Below, one piece after another: positions 34,064 to 44,676 of a stretch of DNA of 64,000 nucleotides (positions are counted from its first letter, which is position 1; the number at the start of each line of letters is the position of its first letter). Both the position numbers and the translations under genes were made by a program. The stretch comes from JAHFDS01 sp964593795 (GTDB lineage Bacteria > Myxococcota_A > Polyangia > JAHFDS01), in NCBI GenBank assembly GCA_964593795.1, contig CAZQJC010000111.1, forward strand, positions 1 through 64,000, read 5' to 3'. The notes below the pieces were generated by a model that worked only from the letters and a program-made list of their open reading frames with translations, was not told where the DNA came from and ran no database searches.

Positions 34064-36097
34064 ATGCACGAGCAACTCGAGGCCAGCGAGGGCAAGTGGG
34101 TCAAGGGCCGCATCCTGCTCTGCGGGGTGGTCGCGTTCGGCATCCTGGGTCTGCACGTGCGCCGCGCGCATCACCTGCAGGTCGAGAGCGGCGAGCACTT
34201 CCGCGAGCTGGCGGAGGAGCAGTACCTCCGGCAGGTGGAGCTGCCGCCGCGGCGGGGGGCGATCCACGACCGCAACGGCAGCGAGCTCGCGACCAGCGCC
34301 GACGTCGACTCGGTGTACTGCAACCCGCGCATGGTGCCGGCGGGCTCCGCGGCGCGCCTCGCCCCTGCGCTCGGCATGCCGCTGCGCGAGGTCGAGGAGA
34401 AGCTCCGCTCGCGGAAGTTCTTCGCGTGGATCAAGCGCCGGGTGGCCAAGAACGAGGCCGAGCGCGTGCAGAAGCTCGAGATCCCCGGGGTGACCATCAC
34501 CAAGGAGCCGCGCCGCTACTACCCGAACGCGGAGCTCGCCGGGCCGCTGCTCGGCTTCACGGACTCGGACGGCAACGGCATCGAGGGCCTCGAGAAGATC
34601 CTCGACACGACGCTCGCGGGCGAGCGCCGCGAGATGTCGGGGATGCGCGACGCGCTCGGGCGTGACCTCATGACCGAGGTGGTGCCCGACGTCGAGGAGA
34701 CGTCGGGGCAGGCGGTGTCGCTGACGATCGACCGCTTCGTGCAGTTCACGGCCGAGCGCGTGCTCAAGGCGACCGTCGAGAAGTTCCACGCGCAGGCGGG
34801 CACCGCGATCATGGTCGACGTGCGCACGGGCGAGGTGCTCGCGAGCGCGACGTTCCCGACCTACGACCCCAACAAACCAGGCGAGATCGGCGGCTCGGGG
34901 CCGGGGCCGAAGGTGCCAGCGCGGAACCGCGCGGTCACCGACGGCTACGAGCCGGGCTCGACGGTCAAGACGTTCACCATCGCGGCGGCGCTCGACGCGG
35001 GGGTCGTCAAGCCGACGGACCTCTGGAACACCACGGGCGGCGTGATGAAGATCGGCAAGTACACGATCCACGACTCGCACGCCCACGGCGTCCTCAACAC
35101 GGCCGAGGTGCTCAAGGTCAGCTCGAACATCGGCGCGGCCAAGATCGGCAAGCGCCTCGGCGCGGAGGCCCTGTACGCCGGCCTGCGCGCGTTCGGCTTC
35201 GGCCAGCGCACCGGCATCGAGATGCCCGGCGAGCAGGCGGGGCGGCTGCGCAAGACCGAGAGCTGGGGCGACATCGGCCTGGCGACCGTCGCCTTCGGGC
35301 AGGGCCTCACGGCGACGCCGCTGCAGGTCGCGAACGCCTACGCAACCATCGCCAACGGCGGCGTGTGGCACGCCCCGCGGATCGTGCGCGGCTCGAAGGC
35401 GCCGCCCGAGCGGCGTGCCATCGACGCCGAGACGGCGGATGTCGTGCGCAGGATGCTCGAGAGCGTGACCGACGAGGGCGGCACGGCCGCGTCGCTCAAG
35501 ACCTCGCTCTACAAGATCGCGGGCAAGACGGGCACCGCGCAGAAGGTCGACCCGGGGACGCGGCGCTACTCGGCCACCAAGTACATCTCGAGCTTCGCGG
35601 GGTTCGCGCCGGCGCACGCGCCACGGATCGCGATGGTGGTGGCGATCGACGAGCCGGTCGGGCAGCATTTCGGCTCGGTGGTGGCAGCCCCGGCCTTCCA
35701 GCAGATCGCGGAGGAGACCCTCCGCTACCTCGGCGTCGCGCCTGCGGCGTCCGACGCGCCGCGCCCCGAGGCCCTCGCGAAGAAGGACGCCGCGCCCGCG
35801 CGCGCGAAGAAGGCCAAGGCGCCCGTGATCGAGCCGACGCCCGAGCTCGACTCGACGGAGATCGAGGCCGACGCCGACGCGGTTCCGGACTTCACGGGCA
35901 TGACGATGGCGGAGGCCCTGGCGGCGGCGAGGCGAGTCGGGATCGCGCTCGAGATCGAGGGCACCGGCCGCGCCGTCTCGCAGAGCGTCGAGCCGGGGAC
36001 CGGATCGCGCGGGGGCTCTTGCCGCATCTCGTTCGCGCCGCCGGCGACGCTGGTCGCGGCGAGCGCGCCTGCGAAGGCGGTCCGCGGCAAGCGATGA
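34064..36097 (+). CDS. ftsI: Division transpeptidase (PBP3/FtsI) with C-terminal PASTA domain
   Basis: This 677-residue class B penicillin-binding protein crosslinks septal peptidoglycan with FtsW. It has an N-terminal membrane anchor (residues 15-35), a pedestal domain, and the transpeptidase motifs STVK (active-site Ser), SSN and KTGT. The C-terminus carries a Lys/Ala-rich linker and one PASTA domain (VPDFTGMTMAEALAAARRVG to SVEPGTG). PASTA domains are standard in Gram-positive PBPs but less usual in diderm FtsI, which explains the greater length. It lies 3 bp after ftsL, and its stop overlaps the murE start (ATGA). Confidence 0.95.
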   Translation: MHEQLEASEGKWVKGRILLCGVVAFGILGLHVRRAHHLQVESGEHFRELAEEQYLRQVELPPRRGAIHDRNGSELATSADVDSVYCNPRMVPAGSAARLAPALGMPLREVEEKLRSRKFFAWIKRRVAKNEAERVQKLEIPGVTITKEPRRYYPNAELAGPLLGFTDSDGNGIEGLEKILDTTLAGERREMSGMRDALGRDLMTEVVPDVEETSGQAVSLTIDRFVQFTAERVLKATVEKFHAQAGTAIMVDVRTGEVLASATFPTYDPNKPGEIGGSGPGPKVPARNRAVTDGYEPGSTVKTFTIAAALDAGVVKPTDLWNTTGGVMKIGKYTIHDSHAHGVLNTAEVLKVSSNIGAAKIGKRLGAEALYAGLRAFGFGQRTGIEMPGEQAGRLRKTESWGDIGLATVAFGQGLTATPLQVANAYATIANGGVWHAPRIVRGSKAPPERRAIDAETADVVRRMLESVTDEGGTAASLKTSLYKIAGKTGTAQKVDPGTRRYSATKYISSFAGFAPAHAPRIAMVVAIDEPVGQHFGSVVAAPAFQQIAEETLRYLGVAPAASDAPRPEALAKKDAAPARAKKAKAPVIEPTPELDSTEIEADADAVPDFTGMTMAEALAAARRVGIALEIEGTGRAVSQSVEPGTGSRGGSCRISFAPPATLVAASAPAKAVRGKR

Positions 36098-37598
36098 GCC
36101 GGTCGGTCCCGCTCGAGACGCTGCTCGAAGGCGTGCCGGTGCTGGCGCGCCGAGGGGCATCCGATGTGGCTGTCGGCGCGGTCGTCGAGGACTCGCGCAA
36201 GGCGGCCCCGGGCGCGCTGTTCGTGGCGGTGCGTGGCGAGGCGCGCGACGGTCACGCGTTCGTGGCCGACGTGCTGCGCGCGGGCGCCGCGGCGGTGGCG
36301 GTCGAGCATGACGAGGGCTGGCCGCTCTCCGAGGGCCAGGCGCTCGTCGTCGTGGGCAGCGGCCGACGCGCGCTCGGGCGCATCGCGCTCGCGCTGCTCG
36401 GCCACCCGGAGCGGCAGCTCGCGCTCGTCGGCGTCACCGGCACGAACGGCAAGACGACCACCACGTACCTCGTCGAGGCCATCCTGCGCGCCGCGGGGGC
36501 GCGACCGGGCGTCATCGGCACCGTCGAGTACCGCTTCGAGACGCACCGGCTGCCCGCACCGAACACCACCCCCGGGCCGCTCGAGCTCGCCGAGGCGCTC
36601 GGCGCCATGCGCGACCGCGGCGCCACGCACGTCGTGATGGAGGTGACGTCGCACGCCCTCGTGCAGGGGCGCGTCGACGCGCTGGCATTCCGCGTGGGCG
36701 CCTTCACGAACCTCACGCAGGACCACCTCGACTTCCACGGCACGATGGAGGCCTATTTCGAGGCCAAGCGGCGCCTGTTCACCGAACGGTTGGCGCCGGA
36801 CGGCCTGGCCGTGGCGCTCGTCGACACGCCCGAGGGGCGGAGGATGCTCGAGGGCATCGCGCGAGCCCTGCCCTGCGCGACGCGGGGCGACGGCGCGGTG
36901 CGCGTCGTGCGGCAGGCGCAGTCCGTGGGCGGAATCGACGCCGCGCTCGAGACGCCCGCGGGGCCGCTCGCGCTGCGCTCGCCCCTCGTCGGGGACTTCA
37001 ACCTCGAGAACCTCGTGGTCGCGGTGGGCGTGGGCGTCGCGCTCGGCCTTCCGAACGCGGCCATCGCGGCGGGGCTCGCGGGCTGCGCGGGGGCGCCGGG
37101 GCGGCTCGATCGCGTGGCGGGGCCGGGGTTCGACGCCTTCGTCGACTACGCGCACACACCGGACGCGCTCGAGCGCGTGCTGGCGACCGTCAAGCCGCTC
37201 ACCCGTGGGCGCCTCTTCTGCGTGTTCGGCTGCGGCGGCGACCGGGACCGCACCAAGCGCCCGAAGATGGGGGCGATCGCCGTGCGCGGCGCCGACCTCG
37301 CGATCGTCACGTCGGACAACCCGCGCACCGAGGATCCGGCGGCGATCGTGCAGATGATCGTGGACGGCGCGCGCGAGGCGGGCGGCGTGCCCGTGGCGCT
37401 CGAGGCGCTGCCGGACGCGAGGCGCGGCTACGCGGTCGAGGTCGACCGGCGGCGCGCCATCCAGGAGACGGTGCGCGCGGCGCGGCCGGGCGATGTGGTG
37501 GTCGTCGCCGGCAAGGGCCACGAGGACTACCAGATCCTCGGCACGACGAAGATCCACTTCGACGACCGGGAAGAGGTCCGCGCGGCGATGGCGGCGCC

Positions 37599-37602
<4 letters not shown>
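36094..37602 (+). CDS. murE: UDP-MurNAc-tripeptide synthetase (meso-DAP adding)
   Basis: This 502-residue Mur ligase adds the third amino acid to UDP-MurNAc-L-Ala-D-Glu. The ATP loop GVTGTNGKTTTT lies near residue 115, the carbamoylated-Lys region follows, and DNPR at 408-411 is the motif that selects meso-diaminopimelate over lysine. The C-terminus (VAGKGHEDYQI) is also typical. meso-DAP peptidoglycan fits a diderm bacterium and the presence of lysA. It overlaps ftsI and murF by 4 bp each. Confidence 0.97.
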
Positions 37603-39032
<1,430 letters not shown>

Positions 39033-39034
39033 CC

Positions 39035-40156
39035 GTGCTCTTCCATCTCGCGATGTGGCTCAAGGACCACGTGCCGGCCTTCAAGTGGCTGAACGTGGTG
39101 CGCTACACGTCCTCGCGCATCCTCCTCGCGACGCTCACGGCGCTCGTCATCTCCTTCCTGCTCTCGCCGTGGTTCATCCGGCTCCTCAAGCAGAAGACGA
39201 TCGGCCAGGTCGTGCGCGACGACGGCCCGCAGTCCCACTTCTCGAAGAAGGGCACGCCGACCATGGGCGGAGCGCTGATCTTGTTTGCGCTCACGGTGCC
39301 GACGCTCCTGTGGTGCGACCTGCGCAACGGGCTCATCTGGCTGGCGCTCCTCGTGACGCTCGGCTACGGGTTCGTGGGGTTCCTCGACGACTACCTCAAG
39401 ATCTCCAAGAAGAACACCAAGGGCCTGCCCGGCCGGTACAAGATGCTCGGGCAGTACATCATCGGCGGCGTGGCGGTGGGCCTCTTGTACTACTGGCCCG
39501 ACCTGGTCGAGCCGTCGCTGCGCGGGCGTCTCGCCCTGCCCTTCACGGACTTCTACAAGCACCCTATCGAGCTACCGGTCTGGCTCTACGCCACGTTCGC
39601 GCTCTTCGTGGTGGTCGGCTCGTCGAACGCGGTGAACCTCACCGACGGCCTCGACGGCCTCGCGATCGGCCCGGTCATCATGGCGTCGGGCGCGCTGCTC
39701 ATCCTCGCGTACGGCGCCGGCACCGTCTTCTACGGCGTCAACATCGCCACGTACCTCAAGATCCCGTTCCTCCGCGGCACCGGTGAGCTCGCGGTCTTCT
39801 GCGGGGCCATGGCCGGGGCCGGCATCGGCTTCCTCTGGTACAACACGTTCCCCGCGAGCGTCTTCATGGGCGACGTGGGCGCGCTGGCCCTCGGCGGCGC
39901 GCTCGGCATCGTCGCGGTCATGACCAAGAACGAGTTCACGCTCGCGGTCATCGGCGGGGTCTTCGTGGTCGAAGCGCTCTCGGTCATGATCCAGGTCGCG
40001 TCGTTCAAGCTGACCGGCAAGCGCGTGTTCAAGATGGCGCCCATCCACCACCACTTCGAGCTCAAGGGCTGGCCCGAGCCGAAGGTGATCGTGCGCTTCT
40101 GGATCATCAGCTTCATGCTGGCGCTGACGGGCCTGGCCACGCTCAAGCTGCGATGA
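39035..40156 (+). CDS. mraY: Phospho-MurNAc-pentapeptide transferase
   Basis: This 373-residue integral membrane enzyme transfers phospho-MurNAc-pentapeptide to undecaprenyl phosphate, giving lipid I. It has about ten membrane helices and the diagnostic loops GTPTMGGALI, FLDDYLKISKKNTKGL, NAVNLTDGLDGLA and MAPIHHHFEL. The start is GTG. The stop overlaps the murD start (ATGA). Length and order are standard for a dcw cluster. Confidence 0.97.
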   Translation: MLFHLAMWLKDHVPAFKWLNVVRYTSSRILLATLTALVISFLLSPWFIRLLKQKTIGQVVRDDGPQSHFSKKGTPTMGGALILFALTVPTLLWCDLRNGLIWLALLVTLGYGFVGFLDDYLKISKKNTKGLPGRYKMLGQYIIGGVAVGLLYYWPDLVEPSLRGRLALPFTDFYKHPIELPVWLYATFALFVVVGSSNAVNLTDGLDGLAIGPVIMASGALLILAYGAGTVFYGVNIATYLKIPFLRGTGELAVFCGAMAGAGIGFLWYNTFPASVFMGDVGALALGGALGIVAVMTKNEFTLAVIGGVFVVEALSVMIQVASFKLTGKRVFKMAPIHHHFELKGWPEPKVIVRFWIISFMLALTGLATLKLR

Positions 40157-41457
40157 CGACGCTCGTCGTCGGGGCGGGTGCGACCGGGATCGAGGTCGCG
40201 CGGTTCCTCGCTCGGTCGGGCGACCGGGTCGTGCTCACGGATCGGGCGGAGAAGCGCGCCATCCCGGACGAGGTGCGGGGCGCGGTGGAGCTCGTGCTCG
40301 GCGAGCACCGGCTCGCGGACTTCACGGGCGCGGACCGCATCGTGCTCTCGCCGGGCGTGGATCCGCGCGGGCCGGAGCTGGCGGCGGCGCGCGCGCGCGG
40401 CGTGCCCATCACGGGCGAGATCGAGCTCGCCTCGGCGCACGTGCGCGGGACGCTCGTCGCGATCACCGGCACGAACGGCAAGAGCACCGCGACCTCGCTG
40501 TGCGGGGCGATCTGCGCGGCCACGGGCCGGCCGACGTTCGTGGGCGGGAACCTCGGTACGCCGCTCGTCTCGGCGATCGGCACGCCGGCGCTCGCGCCGG
40601 GCGGCTTCTGCGTGCTCGAGCTGTCGAGCTACCAGCTCGAGACCTGCGTGACGATGCGGCCGCACGTGGCGGTGCTCCTCAACCTCACGCCCGATCACCT
40701 CGACCGCTACGATTCTATGGCGGCGTACGGGGCCGCGAAGGCGCGCATTTTTTCCGCCCAGACCGCGGACGACTTCGCGGTCGTGCACGGCGGCGACCCG
40801 ACGTGCGTGGCGCTCGCCCGGGGCCATGCGTCGCGCCTCGTGGCGCTTCCCGCGCCGACCGACGCGGAGCTCGTCCTGCCGCTACCGGCGGGCGAGGAGC
40901 GCTTCCCGACCGCGGACCTCGCGCTCGTCGGCCGGCACAACCTGGAGAACGCGGCGGCCGCCTACGCCGCCGCCCGGCTGGCGGGGGTGCCCGCCGAGGA
41001 CGTGCGCGCGGGGGCGCGCGGGTTCCGGCCGCTCGACCACCGCATGCAGCTCGTCGGCGAGGCCCGCGGCGTGCGCTACTTCGACGACTCGAAGGGCACC
41101 AACGTCGACGCGGTCGTGGCCTCCGTGCGCGGGTTCCCGACGCCGTACGTGCTCATCTGCGGGGGCAAGGACAAGGGCGGCAGCTACGCGCCGCTGGCCG
41201 AGGCGGTGCGGGGGCGGGCGCGCGCGGTGGTGCTCCTCGGCGAGGCCGCGCCGCTCATCGAAGCCGCCCTCGGCGACGCCGCGCCCCACGAGCGCGCCTC
41301 GAGCATGGGCGACGCCGTGCAGAGGGCGGCCGCGCTGGCGCGCCCCGGAGACGCCGTGGTGCTCTCGCCGGCGTGCTCGTCGTTCGACATGTTCACCGAC
41401 TACAAGGACCGCGGCCGGAGGTTCCAGGCCGCCGTGGCCGCCCTGCCCCGCGATTGA
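40153..41457 (+). CDS. murD: UDP-MurNAc-L-Ala--D-Glu ligase
   Basis: This 434-residue Mur ligase adds D-glutamate to UDP-MurNAc-L-Ala in the cytoplasm. It has an N-terminal Rossmann domain (VVGAGATGIEVARFLA), the ATP loop AITGTNGKSTATS near residue 106, LNLTPDHLDRY and DDSKGTNVDAV, all typical of MurD. The two genes that follow are not wall-synthesis genes, so the canonical murD-ftsW order is interrupted here. Confidence 0.96.
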   Translation: MTTLVVGAGATGIEVARFLARSGDRVVLTDRAEKRAIPDEVRGAVELVLGEHRLADFTGADRIVLSPGVDPRGPELAAARARGVPITGEIELASAHVRGTLVAITGTNGKSTATSLCGAICAATGRPTFVGGNLGTPLVSAIGTPALAPGGFCVLELSSYQLETCVTMRPHVAVLLNLTPDHLDRYDSMAAYGAAKARIFSAQTADDFAVVHGGDPTCVALARGHASRLVALPAPTDAELVLPLPAGEERFPTADLALVGRHNLENAAAAYAAARLAGVPAEDVRAGARGFRPLDHRMQLVGEARGVRYFDDSKGTNVDAVVASVRGFPTPYVLICGGKDKGGSYAPLAEAVRGRARAVVLLGEAAPLIEAALGDAAPHERASSMGDAVQRAAALARPGDAVVLSPACSSFDMFTDYKDRGRRFQAAVAALPRD

Positions 41458-41480
41458 CGCGCGCGCCGCGCAGCGGGACC

Positions 41481-43199
41481 ATGCGACTCATGCGGATCTG
41501 TGCATGGATGCTGGCGGTGCCGCTCGGGTGCGGCGGAGGCAAGGCCCCGGCGCCGCAGCCGAGCGTGCTCGGCACGCCGCGGCTGCACCGGCTGGACGTG
41601 GGCGGACAGCCGTCGGGCCTCGTGCGCCTCGCCGTCGCGTTTTCGGGCGACAGGGGCAGCGCGATGCTGCTCAACGTGGCCGCGGACCTCGACGGCGACG
41701 GCAAGGTCTCGGCCGCCGAGTGGCTCGTGGTCAACACGCCGGTGGCCGTCCAGCAGGGCGAGCAGGTGATGTACCTCGCGGCGGAGACGTCGCAGCCGAC
41801 GGTGCGCCTGCAGGTGGCGCTCGGCGCGCAGCTCCTGCCCGCCGGCTGGGACGGCAAGCGTCCAGCGGACGCCGACCACCTCGAGGCCAAGGTGGAGCTC
41901 GTGCCCGTCGCGATCACGCCCGCGCGGGCGAGCGCCACGCCCGGTCGCTACGGCGCGCCGCCCGCGGGCCTGCCGGTCGCGCGCCCGGTCGGCGCCGGCG
42001 CCCCCACGCGCGACGACGGCACGAGCGTGCTCCTCAAGGACACGCCGAACATCGCGCAGGGCGACTTCGAGTGCCTGCCGACGACCATCGCAGGCAACCT
42101 CACGTACCTCGCGCGCAAGAACAACGAGTCCATGCTCGGCACCGCCGACGCGCCGATCGACGTGGGGATCCCGGCCGATCACGTCGGCAAGAACGGCTCC
42201 GTCAACGACGGCGTGGCCGACCTGCGCGACGCGATCAAGAAGGGAATGGGGCCGCTCTTCCACGAGCCGATGGGCGACGAGGGCGGCGTCGATCGCAAGG
42301 ACCTCGTCAAGGCCAAGCACGCGGCCGTCAAGGCGCTCGGGCTCGGCGACAAGGTCGTCACGTCGCTCATCAACCCCAAGCGGGGCGCCGACGGCATGCC
42401 GCTCAAGGGGCCCGACGGCATGCCCACCGACGAGCCCGGGAGCGACGGCGCGGGCGTCTACGACGCCATCAAGGAGGCGCTCCGCCAGGGCTGCGTGGTC
42501 GAGGTCGGGATCCGCTACAAGCCGGGCGCCGCGCCGGATCCGACCATGCCCGACGACGGCTACGGCCACATCGTCAACGTCGTCGGCTTCGCCGAGGCGG
42601 GCGGAAAGGCGTCCGTCTATCTGCAGGATCCCGCGCGCGGCGCGATCCCGGGCATCGACGTGCGCGGCGACGCACCCCCGATCAGCCAGCCCGAGGTGCA
42701 GGAGCTCGGCGCGGATCACACCTCGCTGCCCGGCTACCAGAACGAGAGCTTCCGCGACATGCGAACGGGCAAGGCGCGCAGCACGCCCGGGCGGCTCGAG
42801 TTCGCGATCAAGCAGTGCTGGCAGAAGACGCAACAGACGGGCTGCGCGGCGTTCCAGCCGGGGACGTACGCGGCTTCGCTGCTCGGCGTGACCGACAACG
42901 GCGGCCACCAGTCGCACATCGGCAACCCGTTTGCGGGGTCGATCTCCGTCTCGGGCGGCTCGGGCAGCATCGCCTTCTCGGGCGGCTCGCCGTTCGTGCC
43001 CGTCTCGGGCTCGCTCGACGCGAGCTGCGGCGTGTCGGCGACCGGACAGGGCACGGTCGCGGGTCAGCCAGGCGTGTCGGTCGAGCTGCGCGGCACGGTG
43101 TCCGGCAGCGAGATCACCGGGACGTACCGCATGGGCACGCGCAGCGAGCTCCCGGGCGGCGGCGACATCACCTACCGCTACCGCCTCGCGAAGGAGTAG
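41481..43199 (+). CDS. Lipoprotein with EF-hand-like loop and C39-like peptidase features
   Basis: This 572-residue protein has a lipoprotein signal (lipobox VPLGC, Cys17). Near residues 69-80, DLDGDGKVSAAE fits a calcium-binding EF-hand or dockerin loop. The middle part (about 190-400) has FECLPTTIAGNLTYL with Cys198, GYGHIVNVVGF with His363 and VYLQDPARG with Asp383. Their order and setting resemble the Cys-His-Asp triad of C39 or papain-fold peptidases. The C-terminal 120 residues are Ser/Gly-rich and beta-stranded. Peptidase activity is a guess from the pattern. The gene lies 23 bp after murD, so it may share the dcw transcript. Confidence 0.6.
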   Translation: MRLMRICAWMLAVPLGCGGGKAPAPQPSVLGTPRLHRLDVGGQPSGLVRLAVAFSGDRGSAMLLNVAADLDGDGKVSAAEWLVVNTPVAVQQGEQVMYLAAETSQPTVRLQVALGAQLLPAGWDGKRPADADHLEAKVELVPVAITPARASATPGRYGAPPAGLPVARPVGAGAPTRDDGTSVLLKDTPNIAQGDFECLPTTIAGNLTYLARKNNESMLGTADAPIDVGIPADHVGKNGSVNDGVADLRDAIKKGMGPLFHEPMGDEGGVDRKDLVKAKHAAVKALGLGDKVVTSLINPKRGADGMPLKGPDGMPTDEPGSDGAGVYDAIKEALRQGCVVEVGIRYKPGAAPDPTMPDDGYGHIVNVVGFAEAGGKASVYLQDPARGAIPGIDVRGDAPPISQPEVQELGADHTSLPGYQNESFRDMRTGKARSTPGRLEFAIKQCWQKTQQTGCAAFQPGTYAASLLGVTDNGGHQSHIGNPFAGSISVSGGSGSIAFSGGSPFVPVSGSLDASCGVSATGQGTVAGQPGVSVELRGTVSGSEITGTYRMGTRSELPGGGDITYRYRLAKE

Positions 43200-43210
43200 C
43201 CTCCACCCCC

Positions 43211-44476
43211 ATGTCCGAGCCCCCCGCCCCCGCAGCCGACGCGGCCGCGCCGACCGGCGTGCAGCCACGCCGCGCCGCGCTCGCGTTCGTCTTCGTGACG
43301 GTCCTGCTCGACATGCTCGCGCTCGGCATGATCATCCCGGTCCTGCCGCGCCTCGTCGTGGGCTTCGTCGGCGGGGACACGGCCCGCGCGGCAGAGATGT
43401 ATGGCCTCTTCGGCACGGTCTGGGCGCTCATGCAGTTCCTGTGGTCGCCGCTCCTCGGGGCGCTGTCGGACCGCGTGGGGCGGCGCCCGGTCATCCTGAT
43501 CTCGAACTTCGGCCTGGCCGGCGACTACGTCCTCATGGCCCTCGCCCCCACGCTCGGGTGGCTCTTCGTCGGGCGTGTCGTCTCGGGCATCACCGCCGCG
43601 AGCATCCCCACCGCGAGCGCCTACATCGCCGACGTCACACCGCCCGAGAAGCGGGCGGGCGCGTTCGGAATGCTCGGCGCGGCGTTCGGCCTCGGCTTCG
43701 TGCTCGGCCCGGCGCTCGGCGGCCTGCTGGGCGGCCACGACCCCCGCCTGCCCTTCTGGGTCGCGGCGGGCCTCTCGCTGACGAACGCCTGCTATGGCCT
43801 CTTCGTGCTGCCGGAGTCGCTGCCGCGCGAGCGGCGCGCGGGCTTCCGCTGGGCGCGCGCGAACCCCGTCGGGGCGCTCGTGCTCCTGCGGCGTCACCCC
43901 GAGCTGCTGGGCCTGTCGGCCGTGTCGTTCCTGAGCTACCTCGCGCACCAGGTGCTGCCCTCCACGTTCGTCCTCTACGCGGGGCACCGCTACTCCTGGG
44001 GCGAGCGCGAGGTGGGACTGACGCTCGCGGGCGTCGGCGTGTGCACGGCGATCGTCCAGGGCGGGCTCATCAAGCCGCTCGTCCAGCGTCTCGGCGAGCG
44101 CAAGGCGCTCCTCATCGGCCTCCTCTGCGGCGCCGCCGGCTTCGGGATCTACGGCCTCGCACCCACGGGCCTGCTGTTCAACCTCGGCATCCCGGTGATG
44201 GCGTTCTGGGGGCTGGCCGGGCCGTCGTGCCAGGGGCTCATGACGCGGCACGTGAGCCCGTCCGAGCAGGGCCAGCTCCAGGGGGCCCAGTCGAGCCTGA
44301 CCGGCATCACCGGCATGATCGGCCCGGGCCTCTTCGCGTGGACGTTCGCGCGCGCGCTCGACCCGCACATCGCGCTGCCCGGGGCGCCCTATCTGCTCGC
44401 AGCCGGCGTCCTCGTGCTGGCGATGGGCATGGCGACCTGGGCCAGCCGCGCGGCGCGGGCCCCACAAGCTCCCTGA
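43211..44476 (+). CDS. MFS transporter (TetA-like DHA1 group)
   Basis: This 421-residue transporter has 12 predicted membrane helices. The first loop carries the MFS motif A variant GALSDRVGRRPVIL, and helix 5 has the antiporter-type motif AFGLGFVLGPALGGLLGG. It resembles the TCR/Tet branch of proton-coupled efflux pumps, but the similarity does not show that it exports tetracycline. It starts 11 bp after the lipoprotein gene and lies inside the dcw cluster, so a cell envelope role is possible. The substrate is unknown. Confidence 0.88.
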   Translation: MSEPPAPAADAAAPTGVQPRRAALAFVFVTVLLDMLALGMIIPVLPRLVVGFVGGDTARAAEMYGLFGTVWALMQFLWSPLLGALSDRVGRRPVILISNFGLAGDYVLMALAPTLGWLFVGRVVSGITAASIPTASAYIADVTPPEKRAGAFGMLGAAFGLGFVLGPALGGLLGGHDPRLPFWVAAGLSLTNACYGLFVLPESLPRERRAGFRWARANPVGALVLLRRHPELLGLSAVSFLSYLAHQVLPSTFVLYAGHRYSWGEREVGLTLAGVGVCTAIVQGGLIKPLVQRLGERKALLIGLLCGAAGFGIYGLAPTGLLFNLGIPVMAFWGLAGPSCQGLMTRHVSPSEQGQLQGAQSSLTGITGMIGPGLFAWTFARALDPHIALPGAPYLLAAGVLVLAMGMATWASRAARAPQAP

Positions 44477-44676
44477 TCCGGAGAACAAGGAACAGAGCAG
44501 TAGAACAACAGGCAACACGGACCACGGAATCGCTGACCTGGGCCGAGGACAGCCTCCGACATTCCACGCTCCCTGTTGCTCTGTTGCCCTGATCCTGGTT
44601 CCTTGTTCACGCCGTTTGCTCCGGCGAAAAACTGGCTCCCGTTCCAGTCCGGCCCTACCGTCGAAGGTGGCGCCGC
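44477..44676. repeat. Imperfect inverted repeat upstream of ftsW
   Basis: GAACAAGGAAC (44483-44493) is exactly complementary to GTTCCTTGTTC (44598-44608), and similarity continues inward for roughly 20 more bases on each side (arms rich in AACAGG and CCTGTTG). The arms are about 34 bp with mismatches, around a 50-60 bp centre. The sequence is less GC-rich than its surroundings. It could fold as a long hairpin ending the MFS transcript, or be a small decayed mobile element. The ftsW promoter may also be here, though no strong hexamers are visible. Confidence 0.6.

Noticed and set aside
43211..44476. Tetracycline resistance gene
   Set aside because: The TetA-like family resemblance is shared by many environmental efflux pumps; nothing in the sequence shows tetracycline specificity.
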